A stretch of 5,008 nucleotides of DNA, from the NCBI GenBank assembly GCA_945871545.1, contig CAMBWJ010000171.1, positions 1 to 5,008 of the forward strand. Reading direction: 5' to 3'. A program made the translations under genes and the position numbers. Positions 5,002 to 5,008 of the stretch are shown here, one piece after another. Numbering within the stretch: the first letter of the stretch is position 1; each line of letters starts with the position of its first letter. Source of the DNA: an uncultured Clostridia bacterium. Lineage in GTDB: Bacteria; Bacillota_A; Clostridia; Christensenellales; Aristaeellaceae. Under the pieces are notes generated by a model. The model saw only the letters and a program-made list of their open reading frames with translations. It was not told the DNA's origin and did not search any database.

Positions 5002-5008
5002 GCATTTA

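Overview
The window looks like chromosomal DNA from a GC-rich member of the Clostridia. This is inference from several signs: purine-rich Shine-Dalgarno sites, sigma-A-type promoters in AT-rich gaps between GC-rich genes, a short HPr-like protein of a style I associate with clostridial genomes, and a serine tRNA gene with an encoded CCA end. No gene points to a phage, plasmid or insertion sequence, and I see no CRISPR array.

Left part (1-1656, minus strand): a two-gene operon read right to left. A Gfo/Idh/MocA-family NAD(P)-dependent oxidoreductase comes first, followed 14 bp later by an exported metallo-beta-lactamase-fold hydrolase that runs off the left edge. A strong promoter (1711-1739) lies upstream. 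Middle (1657-1991): a 335-bp AT-rich divergent control region with promoters facing both ways. A 7+7 bp inverted repeat sits over the rightward -35 box, followed by a terminator-like hairpin and a perfect 12-bp palindrome in the rightward leader. Centre (1992-4325, plus strand): a 777-residue protein I cannot assign to a named family. It has an unrecognised N-terminal domain, a charged Pro/Glu/Lys linker, a coiled coil, and a C-terminal AAA+ module of MoxR/McrB-like layout whose ATP-binding and hydrolysis motifs are all degenerate.

Right part (4326-5008): a convergent terminator hairpin, then a 76-residue HPr-like protein on the minus strand that keeps the regulatory serine but lacks the phosphocarrier histidine. 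A class II tRNA-Ser(CGA) on the plus strand follows, with its own promoter and a textbook terminator.

The two left-hand genes are probably co-transcribed, but no shared pathway is evident. The central gene is a single-gene unit with its own promoter and terminator. The HPr-like protein and the tRNA are independent units. The best candidate for new biology is the central degenerate-ATPase protein and its elaborate leader; nothing in the window shows what it does.
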